A DNA stretch of 64,000 nt from Nocardioides sediminis. GTDB taxonomy: Bacteria > Actinomycetota > Actinomycetes > Propionibacteriales > Nocardioidaceae. The translations under genes were made by a program, and so were the position numbers. The notes under the pieces were generated by a model that made no database searches, was not told the DNA's origin, and saw only the letters and a program-made list of their open reading frames with translations. The DNA lies in contig NZ_PZYZ01000004.1 in assembly GCF_003047295.1 (NCBI RefSeq), positions 1 to 64,000 of the forward strand. Direction: 5' to 3'. How positions within the stretch are numbered: the first letter of the stretch is position 1; each line of letters opens with the position of its first letter. Below are positions 47,549 to 56,125 of the stretch, piece by piece.

Positions 47549-48415
47549 TCAGGGCTCGCGGGGGGTGAAGCGGCCCAGGGTGTCGTCGCCCTCCTCCACG
47601 ATGCCGTAGCTCGACTCGGGAATGGGGTTCCACGCGCCCACGAGGTCGCCGAGCGGCTCGGACACGACGACCCTGGTCTCGTCGGAGAGCCGGTGGAACA
47701 CCGGGTTGTCGGGGTACATCTGGCGCAGGGCCGTGATCGCCGTGCTGACGTACAACGTGCGGCTGCGGCCCTCGCTGGAGTAGCGGAACCCCCACAGGCG
47801 CTCGCCGTCGGTGGTCGCGACGGTCATCTGCATCGGCGCCTCGACGCCGTGGCGCCGCGCGGTGGCCTCGACGAAGCCGACCATGCGCTCGACCGCCGGC
47901 ACGGCCTCCTCCCGCAGCCCGAAGGTGAGCGCGAGGTAGAACATCACCTCGGAGTCAGTCGACCCCCCGATGGAGGGATAGAGCTCCGGGTCGATCGCGA
48001 GGACCAGGTCCCGCTTGAGCACCTCGAAGTGCTTGATCGCCCCGTTGTGGACCCACAGCCACCGGTCGTGGCGGAACGGGTGGCAGTTGGTCTGCTGGAC
48101 CGGGGTGCCCGTGCTGGCCCGGATGTGGGCCAGGAAGAGCCCCGACGAGGTGGACCTGGCGATCTCCCGGAGGTTCTGGTCACCCCACGCCGGGCCGACG
48201 CCGCGGAACAGGACCGGGACCTGGCTGCCGCGGCTGTCGGGCAGCCACGTGCTCGCGCCGTCCACGCCGTACCAACCGATCCCGAAGCCGTCACCGTTCG
48301 TGGTCTCGACGCCCATCCGTGCGTGCATGCTCTGGTCGATCAGGGAGTGCTCGGGCTTGTAGAGGAGCTCCTCCAGCAGGATGGGGGTCCCGGAGTACGC
48401 CAGCCACCGACACAT
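47549..48415 (-). CDS. Class II glutamine amidotransferase (EgtC/YafJ-like)
   Basis: 288 residues. MCRWLAYSGTP exposes the catalytic N-terminal Cys2. GDGFGIGWYG, HIRASTGTPVQQTNCHPFRHDRWLWVHNG and STDSEVMFYLALT complete the Ntn-hydrolase fold. Family members include EgtC, which removes gamma-glutamate during ergothioneine synthesis. No other ergothioneine genes are in the window, but a GCS2-type ligase is divergent to it, so a gamma-glutamyl substrate is plausible. GGAGGGAGG lies upstream of the ATG. Confidence 0.9.
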   Translation of the reverse strand: MCRWLAYSGTPILLEELLYKPEHSLIDQSMHARMGVETTNGDGFGIGWYGVDGASTWLPDSRGSQVPVLFRGVGPAWGDQNLREIARSTSSGLFLAHIRASTGTPVQQTNCHPFRHDRWLWVHNGAIKHFEVLKRDLVLAIDPELYPSIGGSTDSEVMFYLALTFGLREEAVPAVERMVGFVEATARRHGVEAPMQMTVATTDGERLWGFRYSSEGRSRTLYVSTAITALRQMYPDNPVFHRLSDETRVVVSEPLGDLVGAWNPIPESSYGIVEEGDDTLGRFTPREP

Positions 48416-48488
48416 GGTCGGCCTCCCTCCACGTCGACGCGAGCCCCGACCGGCCCGTCCGGGGCAGGGTCTCGCGCGGGTCGCCGGC

Positions 48489-48515
48489 GCACCTCACCCC
48501 CCTCGGGTGAGGTGC
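48489..48515. repeat. Perfect 11-bp palindromic hairpin between divergent genes
   Basis: GCACCTCACCC and GGGTGAGGTGC with a 5-base centre, between the amidotransferase and ligase start codons. It is a candidate operator shared by both genes, or a transcript insulator. Confidence 0.5.
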
Positions 48516-48593
48516 GGGCCGAGAGCCGTTCCCCATCCTGTGCGTGGGTCCGCCCTGCAGCGTGGATCCACCGTGACCGGGTGGAGGAGAGCC

Positions 48594-49682
48594 GTGCTGA
48601 CCGAGGGCCTGACCGTGGGCGTGGAGGAGGAGTTCCTGCTGGTCGACCCCACGGGAGCCCTGGCGCCCGTCGCACCCGACGTGCTGCGCCGGGTGGCCGA
48701 CGACCGGGTGAAGCCCGAGCTCATGCGCTACCAGGTCGAGACGACGTCCGGCGTGTGCACCGACCTGGGTGACCTCGAACGCCAGCTGGCCGACCTGCGG
48801 CACGCCGTGGCCGAGGCGGCGGTCGGCGTGGGGGCCCACCTGGTGGCGGCCGGGGCGCCGTTGCGGGACGGGTCCGGCGTCGAGCTGCTGACCCAGACCG
48901 ACCGCTACCGCGCGCTCGCGACCCACTTCCCGGACGCGGCGGCGACGAGCGGCACGTGCGCCTGCCAGGTCCACGTCGGCATCGGTGACCGCGAGCTGGC
49001 CGTCCAGGTCCTGGGGCGGCTGCGGCCCTGGCTGCCGACGCTGTTCGCCCTCAGCACCAACTCGCCGGTGAGCGGGGGGCGCGACAGCGGCTGGAGCAGC
49101 ACCCGTTACGGCCGGCAGCTGCGCTGGCCCACGTTCACGGCGCCCGCGCCGTGGCGCACGGCGGCGGCGTACGACCGTGCCGTGCGGTCCCTGGTGGGCA
49201 GCGGGGCGGCCCTCGACCCGCGCAACGTCTACTTCCTGGCACGGCTCTCGCCGCGCTACCCCACCATCGAGATCCGGGTGGCGGACACCGCGCTCGAGGT
49301 GGCGGACGCCGTCCTGCTGGCGGGGGTGTGCCGGGCCCTGGTGTCGTCCCTGGTCGAGGACGTACGCCGCGGGCGGCCGTCGGCGGTCGTGTCCGACCCG
49401 GACCTGCGCGCCGACCTGCTCGACGTGGCGGCCCACGGTGCGCCGACCTCCGAGCGCGCCCACGGTGCGACCTGGGCGGACCTGCTGCGCACGATCCTCC
49501 CCGGGCTCAGGCTCACCGGCGACGCGGAGCTTGTCATGGCGGGGCTCGACCGCGTGGCGAGGATCGGCACCGGGGCCGTGCGGCAGCGCCGACTGCTGGC
49601 GGGCAGCCGCGACCTGGAGCACTTCGTCCCCCGGCTGGCGGCCACGGCCGTGTCCGACGCACCCGTCCAGGGGTCCGCCTAG
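48594..49682 (+). CDS. GCS2/YbdK-family carboxylate-amine ligase
   Basis: 362 residues. The start TVGVEEEFLLVDP and the segment CACQVHVGIGDRELAVQVLGRLRPWLP are typical of YbdK-type glutamate-cysteine ligase 2 proteins, followed by IEIRVADTALEVADAVLLAG. Such enzymes join a carboxylate, often glutamate, to an amine with ATP. I start at the GTG at 48594 after GGTGGAGGAG. It is divergent from the amidotransferase. True glutamate-cysteine ligase activity is not shown by the sequence. Confidence 0.88.
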   Translation: MLTEGLTVGVEEEFLLVDPTGALAPVAPDVLRRVADDRVKPELMRYQVETTSGVCTDLGDLERQLADLRHAVAEAAVGVGAHLVAAGAPLRDGSGVELLTQTDRYRALATHFPDAAATSGTCACQVHVGIGDRELAVQVLGRLRPWLPTLFALSTNSPVSGGRDSGWSSTRYGRQLRWPTFTAPAPWRTAAAYDRAVRSLVGSGAALDPRNVYFLARLSPRYPTIEIRVADTALEVADAVLLAGVCRALVSSLVEDVRRGRPSAVVSDPDLRADLLDVAAHGAPTSERAHGATWADLLRTILPGLRLTGDAELVMAGLDRVARIGTGAVRQRRLLAGSRDLEHFVPRLAATAVSDAPVQGSA

Positions 49683-49777
49683 GACCTACGGCACCCCGGG
49701 TCGGTGCGCTCGTCCCTGCTGCGGACGACCGACGAGGAGCAGGCTGGACAGCAGGAGATCCCTGCGAGGAGGCCGGC

Positions 49778-50467
49778 ATGAGACGCCCGACGGTCGTCGC
49801 GCTGAGCGCGCTGGTGGTGGCGGTGCTCGCCCTGGCCGGCGTGGCCGTGGTCCAGGGGAATGACGACGGCCACGGTCCAGGGATGATGACCACCGCCGTG
49901 GACCGGGACCCCGGGCCCCGGGGCCGCGACGGCTTCCCGCGCGGGACGCCTGGCTGGATGGCCGGCGGGATGATGAACGGCGGCATGCACGGCCTGATGG
50001 GTGGCCCGATGAACGGCATGGCCGGCATGCACGTCGTACGCAGCGAGCAGGAGTTCCTCGTCGAGATGGTCGCCCACCACGAGGAGGCCATCGAGGCGGC
50101 CGGCGAGCTGGCCCGGTCCGAGCGCGCGGAGATGCGCGAGCTGGGCCGCTCGATCGTGGAGGGCCAGACCGCGGAGGTCGAGCAGATGCGGGAGTGGCTG
50201 GCGCGGTGGTACCCGGACGCGCCGACGGACGCCGACTACGAGCCGATGATGCGCGACCTCAGCGGGCTGTCCGGCGACCGGCTCGACCAGGTCTTCCTCG
50301 AGGACATGGTGTGGCACCACATGGCCGCGGTGATGATGTCGCGGCAGCTGGTGGCCCGTGACCTGGCCGAGCACGACGAGGTCGAGGAGCTCGCCGGGAC
50401 GATCGCCGCCGCCCAGCACGCCGAGATCCTCATGATGCGCCGGTGGCTGTGGGAGTGGTTCGGCTGA
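49778..50467 (+). CDS. DUF305 (CopM-like) secreted or membrane-anchored protein, Met-rich
   Basis: 229 residues. An N-terminal hydrophobic signal or anchor (8-26) precedes a Gly/Met-rich stretch with eight methionines and one histidine between 61 and 84. Two DUF305 ferritin-like repeats follow, with MVAHHEEAI (His100, His101), MVWHHMAAVMM and QHAEILMM. The Met and His residues suggest copper or silver binding outside the membrane. GAGGAGG lies before the ATG. No metal transporter is adjacent. Confidence 0.9.
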   Translation: MRRPTVVALSALVVAVLALAGVAVVQGNDDGHGPGMMTTAVDRDPGPRGRDGFPRGTPGWMAGGMMNGGMHGLMGGPMNGMAGMHVVRSEQEFLVEMVAHHEEAIEAAGELARSERAEMRELGRSIVEGQTAEVEQMREWLARWYPDAPTDADYEPMMRDLSGLSGDRLDQVFLEDMVWHHMAAVMMSRQLVARDLAEHDEVEELAGTIAAAQHAEILMMRRWLWEWFG

Positions 50468-50480
50468 GTCCGCCGGATGC

Positions 50481-50568
50481 GGAATCACCGGCTGCCCGGT
50501 GAACCCGTGGGTTCGGCCACGCTGCAGCGCGCGCCATCCCACTGAATCACCGGGTGCCCGGTGATTCC
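50481..50568. repeat. Composite palindromic repeat (copy A), two 26-bp palindromes around a conserved core
   Basis: Imperfect palindrome at 50481-50506, near-perfect palindrome at 50543-50568, with core GTGGGTTCGGCCACGCTGC starting at 50508. The first palindrome and core recur, inverted, at 59143-59196. It lies between the convergent DUF305 and transglutaminase-like genes. Confidence 0.8.
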
Positions 50569-50580
50569 GCGAGAGCGCCC

Positions 50581-52782
50581 TCAGCGGCGCCGGAGCAGCG
50601 AGCGCGGGTCGAGCGGCGCGAGCAGGCGGCGTACGGGACGGGCGGCGGACCGCAGCCCGGAGCGCTCCTCCTCGACGAGGCGCCAGAACGCGTCGGCGTC
50701 GTCGGGCTCGTCGGGCGAGAAGGTCGCGACGTCGGCCTCGCGCGCGAGCGAGGTGGGTACGCCGATCGCGACGGCCTGGGCGGGCCGCGGACTGCGGGGG
50801 ACGGTCACCCCGAGGTCGTGGGCGGTGTCCACCAGCTCGTCCCAGCCGCCGAGGTAGGCCAGCGAGGCCGGGGTGGCGCCGCGGCGGCGACGCCGGCGCA
50901 GACCCTTGAGCAGCGGCACGACCCCGGCCGCGAGCGGGACCAGGAGGAGCAGCGGCCAGCGCGGCAGCGGCCGGTCGGTCGCCTCCTCCCGGGCGGACTC
51001 GTCCTCCAGCGCCTCCTCGGGCTCGGGCTGCTGCGTTGGCGGGCGGTCCTGCGGGCGCGGGGCGGGAGGCAGGGCCACCTCGGGCAGCGGCGCGGAGTCG
51101 CGTCGCGGCGGACGGCGGCCCATGAAGGCGCGGGTGGGCAGCACCCGCCAGGTGCCGTTGCCCACGCGCACCTCCACCCACGCGTCGAGGTGCTTGCCCT
51201 TGATCACCCCGTTGCGGCCGAGCACGGCGCCGACGGCGACCCGGGCCGGCACCCCGATCCGGTTGGCCAGCAGCGCCATCGTGGCGGCGTACTGCTCGTC
51301 GTTGCCGACCATCATCGGCGCGTTGACGAAGCCCTCGTCGAGCCGTTGCGCGTCGTGGCCCTCCTCGAAGCGCGCCTCCCAGCCGAACGCGCCGTCGGAG
51401 TAGCGCCCGCGCGCCCGGAGCCGGTCGGCGATCCGGAAGACGCCGGCCATCGGCGTCCGGGCGCCGAGCGACCACGCCCGGGCCGGCACGTCGAGGAAGG
51501 CGGCCGCCTCCTGGAGGGTGGCGTCCGGCCGGCGCCACGGCTTCATCCGCACGGTGAGCCGGTCGGGGGTCGGGACGGCGGTGAGGACGTAGTCCTCGTT
51601 GACGTGCAGCCCACCGGGCAGCAGCGCGGTGTCGGTGGCGCGGTTGTAGCGCAGGTCGGGCAGCCGGTCGCTCGCGTAGTCGTCGTAGAAGTCGAAGGCC
51701 TGCAGGGCGCCGATGGTCGGCACCCACGGCAGGTCCCACGTGTTGCGCACGAAGACCGTGTAGAGCCGCTCCTCGCCGCGCGCCGGGTTGTCCACCCGCG
51801 AGGACACCCGCAGGAAGCGGTCGGTGAAGTCGTCGGGGCTGGCGTCGTCGGCGGCGTACCAGCGGGTCCCGTCGTAGCGGTCCAGGACGGCCACCCGCAC
51901 GCGCGTCCCCGGCTCGGCGCCGCGGACCCGGAAGAGCTTGCGGTCGGCCAGGTTGGTGTAGACGCCCGACCCCTGGTCGCGGAAGCGCCGGAACGCCGAG
52001 AGCGGCGTGGTGAGGTAGGACGAGTCGTAGGGCTGCACCACCTCGCGCAGGACGTCGCGCCGGTTGTCCGCCGGCACCTCGACCACCGAGTACGACGCCG
52101 CGGCGACGAGGCCGACGACCCCCAGGCCGACCAGCAGCCGGGGCCCGGAGACGGCGGCGGTCGGCGCGTCACCGGCGCGGCCGGCCTCGACCCGCAGCCC
52201 GCGGTGGGCCACCCAGGCGAGCGCGACCACGCCGAACCCGACGCCCTGCAGCGGCGTCGAGAACGGGTCGGTCACGCCCAGCAGGAGGGCGAGGACCAGC
52301 GCCACCAGCAGGGGCAGCAGCGGCAGCACCGGCCGGCGGCTGCGCAGCGCCAGGACGGAGGCGATGGCGGCGGGCAGCATCCCCAGCGCGTAGGGGATCA
52401 GCAACACCGTCCCGCGGCTGTCGACCGGCGGCGCGGTCTCCACCAGGAGCCGCCAGGAGCCGACCGTGCCGACCGCGACGTCGGTGATCGTCTCGATGCC
52501 CGGCACGCCGAGGAACAGCCCGGAGGAGCCGAGGGCCAGCGCGCCGGCGGTGAGCAGGTAGGGCACCGGCAGCAGCGGGACGACCACGCCGATCCCGAGC
52601 CGCAGGGTGGTGAGCACCAGCGTCCAGACCAGGCCGATGGCCACGCCGGCCGCGGCGACGACGATCCACCTGACGCCGGCGAAGGTGTCCCAGAAGCCCG
52701 CCAGGGTGATCGCCGCCAGCACCACCACGGCGAGCAGGTCGACGGCGGCGTACGGCGGCAGCGGCCGGGTCCGGACGCTCAC
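50581..52782 (-). CDS. DUF3488/transglutaminase-like membrane protein (TgpA family), triad missing
   Basis: 733 residues. About seven N-terminal membrane segments (about 10-215), a periplasmic transglutaminase-like domain (about 225-590), a Pro/Glu-rich stretch, one more membrane helix and a cytoplasmic tail. The transglutaminase positions are not catalytic: Asp495 (GNDEQYAA) replaces the Cys, Asp533 (HLDAWVEV) replaces the His and Leu548 (WRVLPT) replaces the Asp. The GTG overlaps the DUF58 stop by 4 bases. It is the last gene of the MoxR-DUF58-TgpA operon. A structural or binding role is likely. Confidence 0.88.
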   Translation of the reverse strand: MSVRTRPLPPYAAVDLLAVVVLAAITLAGFWDTFAGVRWIVVAAAGVAIGLVWTLVLTTLRLGIGVVVPLLPVPYLLTAGALALGSSGLFLGVPGIETITDVAVGTVGSWRLLVETAPPVDSRGTVLLIPYALGMLPAAIASVLALRSRRPVLPLLPLLVALVLALLLGVTDPFSTPLQGVGFGVVALAWVAHRGLRVEAGRAGDAPTAAVSGPRLLVGLGVVGLVAAASYSVVEVPADNRRDVLREVVQPYDSSYLTTPLSAFRRFRDQGSGVYTNLADRKLFRVRGAEPGTRVRVAVLDRYDGTRWYAADDASPDDFTDRFLRVSSRVDNPARGEERLYTVFVRNTWDLPWVPTIGALQAFDFYDDYASDRLPDLRYNRATDTALLPGGLHVNEDYVLTAVPTPDRLTVRMKPWRRPDATLQEAAAFLDVPARAWSLGARTPMAGVFRIADRLRARGRYSDGAFGWEARFEEGHDAQRLDEGFVNAPMMVGNDEQYAATMALLANRIGVPARVAVGAVLGRNGVIKGKHLDAWVEVRVGNGTWRVLPTRAFMGRRPPRRDSAPLPEVALPPAPRPQDRPPTQQPEPEEALEDESAREEATDRPLPRWPLLLLVPLAAGVVPLLKGLRRRRRRGATPASLAYLGGWDELVDTAHDLGVTVPRSPRPAQAVAIGVPTSLAREADVATFSPDEPDDADAFWRLVEEERSGLRSAARPVRRLLAPLDPRSLLRRR

Positions 52783-53966
52783 GAGGCCGCCGCCATCAGC
52801 CCGGGCAGCTCGCCGAGCCGGCCCACGGTCACCGTGTCGTGGCCGTGCAGCCGCACGAGGCCGGCCGCCTCCCCGGGAGCCGCTCGCAGCACCACGACGC
52901 GGACGTCGGCGGGCAGGGTCGCGGTGGTGCGGGCCAGTGCCTCCGGATCGGTGGCGCCGCCGGTCACCAGCAGGAGCACGCTGGTCTCGGGAGCCAGCCG
53001 GAGGGCCGAGAGCACCTGCTCGGCCCACGGCCCGGCGTCCGGCTCGGGCGCGATCCGGCAGGTCGCGTCGAGGACGGTCGGGGCGGGCAGCGCGGTGGAC
53101 TGCACGGACCCGCACGCCAGGCTGACGTCGTACTCCTCCCGGGCGGCGCACACGAGCAGCGACGCCGCGACCGAGGCGGCGAGCTCGAACCCCTCGGGGG
53201 TGGGGTACGACGCGGGGTCGGCGTCCACGACGACGGTGGCGTGGTTGCGTCGGGTGTCGTGGTACTGCCGGACGAGCAGCTCGCCGGCCCGGGCGGAGGA
53301 GCGCCAGTGGACGTGGCGCAGGTCGTCGCCCGGGACGTACTCCCGCAGCGCGTGGAAGGCCAGGTCGCTCATGGAGACCCGGTCGCTGGGCGTGCCCTCG
53401 AGGTCGCGTGCCTGGCCGGACCCCAGGCTCGGCACCAGGACCATCACCGGCCGCACGAACAGCTCGCGGGCGTCGCCCCAGCGCACCGGTCGGTGCAGGA
53501 GGCCGAGGGGGTCGGCGCGCACCGCCGTGGCCGGCCCCACGGGCAGCACGCCGCGGACCAGGCCGTCGACGGTGACCGTGGCCCGCTCCCGGGCCCCCCT
53601 CCCCAGGGAGGGCATCCGCACCCAGGTGGTCCGGTCGCCGACCGGCACCCGGACCAGGGGCTGCCACAGCGGCAGCGACCCCCGGTTGGTCGCGGTGAGC
53701 GCCACCTCCACGGCCTCGCCGGCCGTGGTCCGGGGCGGCCGCAGGCGCAGGTCGGCGTCCACGTGCATCGGCAGCAGCAGCCACGGGAGCGCGGCGAGCA
53801 GGATCCCCACGCAGGTCACCCCGACCAGTCGCAGCTCGACGAGGCCCCACAGGGTCGAGGCGGCGTACGCGAGGATCCCGAGCAGCAGCACGGCGCGACC
53901 GGTCGGCGTCACGGTCCGGACTCCCGCCCACAGCCTCGCGAGCGCCCGCGACAGCACGGCCGCCAC
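52779..53966 (-). CDS. DUF58 domain protein with two N-terminal membrane helices
   Basis: 395 residues. Two hydrophobic helices (about 22-66), a beta-rich region, and the DUF58 motif REYVPGDDLRHVHWRSSARAGELLVRQYH (vWA-like fold with VVVDADP at about 247). DUF58 proteins are partners of MoxR ATPases in assembling or activating envelope complexes. It starts 4 bases after MoxR and overlaps the transglutaminase-like gene. Confidence 0.92.
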   Translation of the reverse strand: MAAVLSRALARLWAGVRTVTPTGRAVLLLGILAYAASTLWGLVELRLVGVTCVGILLAALPWLLLPMHVDADLRLRPPRTTAGEAVEVALTATNRGSLPLWQPLVRVPVGDRTTWVRMPSLGRGARERATVTVDGLVRGVLPVGPATAVRADPLGLLHRPVRWGDARELFVRPVMVLVPSLGSGQARDLEGTPSDRVSMSDLAFHALREYVPGDDLRHVHWRSSARAGELLVRQYHDTRRNHATVVVDADPASYPTPEGFELAASVAASLLVCAAREEYDVSLACGSVQSTALPAPTVLDATCRIAPEPDAGPWAEQVLSALRLAPETSVLLLVTGGATDPEALARTTATLPADVRVVVLRAAPGEAAGLVRLHGHDTVTVGRLGELPGLMAAAS

Positions 53967-53970
53967 CGGC

Positions 53971-54996
53971 TCAGCCGCGGTAGGTCGGCGGCTCGACGGA
54001 GTCGAGCAGCCGCTCGATCACGTCGTCCACCGAGACGCCGTTGAACTGGGCCTGCGGGTCGAGCAGCAGGCGGTGGCACAGCACGGGCGTCGCCAGCGTG
54101 GTGATGTCGCTCGGCACCACGGTCGTGCGACCGTCGGCGGCCGCCCACGTCTTGGCCACCCGGATGAAGGCCAGGCAGCCGCGGGCCGAGAGCCCCATCC
54201 GCACGTGCTGCTGCTCGCGGCTCGCCTCGGCGAGCTCGCGGACGTAGCGCACGATCGCCCGGTCGACGTGCACGGCCCCGGCCACGCGGGACAGCTCGGC
54301 CACGGCGCGACGGGTGGCGACCGGGGTCACCAGCGACGCCCGGTCGCGGACCGCCGAGCCGAGGAGCAGCTCCTCGGTCGCCTCGGCGTCCGGGTAGCCC
54401 ACGGAGGTCTTCATCAGGAACCGGTCGAGCTGGGCCTCGGGCAGCCGGTAGGTGCCGGCCTGCTCGATGGGGTTCTGGGTGGCGATCACCATGAACGGGC
54501 TCGGCACGTCGTGGGTGATGCCGTCGACGGTGACGTGGCCCTCCTCCATCACCTCGAGCAGCGCCGCCTGGGTCTTGGGCGAGGCGCGGTTGATCTCGTC
54601 GGCCAGCACGATGTCGTGGAAGATCGGCCCGCGGTGGAACTCGAAGGTGCCCTTGTGCTGGTCGTAGACCGTGACGCCGGTGACGTCGGTCGGCAGCAGG
54701 TCGGGCGTGAACTGGATGCGGGCGTGGCTGCCCTCGATGCTGTTGGACAGGGCCCGGGCCAGCATCGTCTTGCCGGTGCCCGGGAGGTCCTCGAGCAGCA
54801 GGTGCCCCTCGGAGACCAGGCAGGTCAGCGCCAGCCGGACGACGTGGTCCTTGCCGAGGACGGCCCGGCCCATGGTGTCCGCCAGCTGGGTGAAGGTGCG
54901 GCTGAACCACTCCGCCTCGCGCGCGGTGGTCGAACCGCTGCCGCCGGAGCCCCCGGTCACGGGGCCCTCGACGGTGGTCGGGTGGGTGTCAGTCAT
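53971..54996 (-). CDS. MoxR-family AAA+ ATPase
   Basis: 341 residues. Walker A LPGTGKT (71-77), Walker B IVLADEINRASPKTQAALLEVMEE, sensor IATQNPIEQAGTYRLPEAQLDRF. It acts as a chaperone for the vWA-like protein encoded next. The ATG at 54996 is the first start after the shadow of the divergent lipoprotein gene, with GAGAGGCGG upstream. It heads the three-gene operon. Confidence 0.94.
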   Translation of the reverse strand: MTDTHPTTVEGPVTGGSGGSGSTTAREAEWFSRTFTQLADTMGRAVLGKDHVVRLALTCLVSEGHLLLEDLPGTGKTMLARALSNSIEGSHARIQFTPDLLPTDVTGVTVYDQHKGTFEFHRGPIFHDIVLADEINRASPKTQAALLEVMEEGHVTVDGITHDVPSPFMVIATQNPIEQAGTYRLPEAQLDRFLMKTSVGYPDAEATEELLLGSAVRDRASLVTPVATRRAVAELSRVAGAVHVDRAIVRYVRELAEASREQQHVRMGLSARGCLAFIRVAKTWAAADGRTTVVPSDITTLATPVLCHRLLLDPQAQFNGVSVDDVIERLLDSVEPPTYRG

Positions 54997-55054
54997 GTCC
55001 GCCTCTCGTCTCGGCGAAGGGTACGCGGGCGCGGGGCTGCTGGGGGCCCAGTGG

Positions 55055-55060
55055 CAGACT
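55055..55060 (+). promoter_or_regulatory. -10 box (CAGACT) of leaderless lipoprotein mRNA
   Basis: CAGACT ends 6 bases before the GTG at 55067. The first base deviates from TANNNT. Confidence 0.35.
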
Positions 55061-55066
55061 CTGGCC

Positions 55067-56125
55067 GTGTCATCCAGCCCCCGGTCGCGTGCCCGCAGGC
55101 GCGCGCACCGTCGTACGACGACGTGGCTGGGCGGGGTGGCCGTGCTCGCGCCGCTGGTCCTCGCGGGCTGCGCGGAGGACCGGCCGACTCCGCAGGTGCT
55201 GGCCGAGCGTCCCGAGCGGACGATCCCGGCGTACGACGCCGAGGACCCCGGTCCCGCCGGCCGGGCAGCCCTCGCCCTGGTGCCGGCGGACGCGACGGTC
55301 GTGACCGTGACCGACTTCGACGCCTCCCGGCAGGCCCTCGGCGTGCCGGAGCTGACCAGCGAGTCGCTGGTGTCCGAGCGCACCGACTACTGGGAGCGGG
55401 TACGTCGCGAGTCGGTGCTGCTCGCCGAGGGCCGGCTCCACGAGCACGACTCCCTGCTCCTGCTCGACCACGGATTCACCTCCGACGACGTCGACTGGGA
55501 GGCGCGCTTCCTCACGCCCGACGGCCCGGGCTGGGTGCTCGCGCTGCGGCCCGACCTGGACATGGCACGGGTCGAGGACGCCGTCGACGCGGGGGTCGCC
55601 GGGCTGGCCGGGGCCGACGTCGACGAGGAGCTCCACCTGGTGTCCGTCGGCGCCGCGACGGACGGCGAGGACACGTGGGCGGCCCGCGACGGGGCCGCCG
55701 ACCTGACCGCGGAGGAACCCGCCGAGTCGACGTACTACCGCGCCGGCTGCGTGCCGCTGGCCGAGGCGCTGGGCCCCGACGCCGGCGTCGAGGAGCAGGA
55801 CGCGGTGCTGTCACGGCACGACCCGCGCGACCTCGAGCCGCTGGACGCCTTCGCCGTGAGCTTCGACGACGGCGTCGCGACGGCGCGCCTCGGCCTGGAC
55901 CGGCCCGACCTCTTCGACCGTTCCGCGCTGGCCGAGGACTTCCCGGCCACCGGACCGATGGGCTTCGGCGAGGTCTTCACCACCCCCGTCGTCGACCCCT
56001 CGACGGGCCGGATCGGCTGGACCGTGGCCGCGCCCGCGGCCGCGGCCGGCCTGGTGCTCACCGACGTGCTGCCCTTCGCGGTGTGCCCCGAGGTCACGCC
56101 GATGGAGGAGCCGACCGGCCTGTGA
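55067..56125 (+). CDS. Putative lipoprotein of unknown function
   Basis: 352 residues. A basic N-region, hydrophobic segment and lipobox VLAGC (Cys35) direct it to the outer face of the membrane. The mature part is acidic and contains repeating alpha/beta segments (TVVTVTDFDASRQALG, GWVLALRPDLDMARVEDAV) but no motif I recognise. It overlaps SURF1 by 4 bases and is the first gene of a tight run ending at 59092. Confidence 0.82.
   Translation: MSSSPRSRARRRAHRRTTTWLGGVAVLAPLVLAGCAEDRPTPQVLAERPERTIPAYDAEDPGPAGRAALALVPADATVVTVTDFDASRQALGVPELTSESLVSERTDYWERVRRESVLLAEGRLHEHDSLLLLDHGFTSDDVDWEARFLTPDGPGWVLALRPDLDMARVEDAVDAGVAGLAGADVDEELHLVSVGAATDGEDTWAARDGAADLTAEEPAESTYYRAGCVPLAEALGPDAGVEEQDAVLSRHDPRDLEPLDAFAVSFDDGVATARLGLDRPDLFDRSALAEDFPATGPMGFGEVFTTPVVDPSTGRIGWTVAAPAAAAGLVLTDVLPFAVCPEVTPMEEPTGL

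Noticed and set aside
47619..47645. GGGAAT resembling a SigR -35
   Set aside because: It lies inside the amidotransferase gene and no GTT is found 18 bases on.
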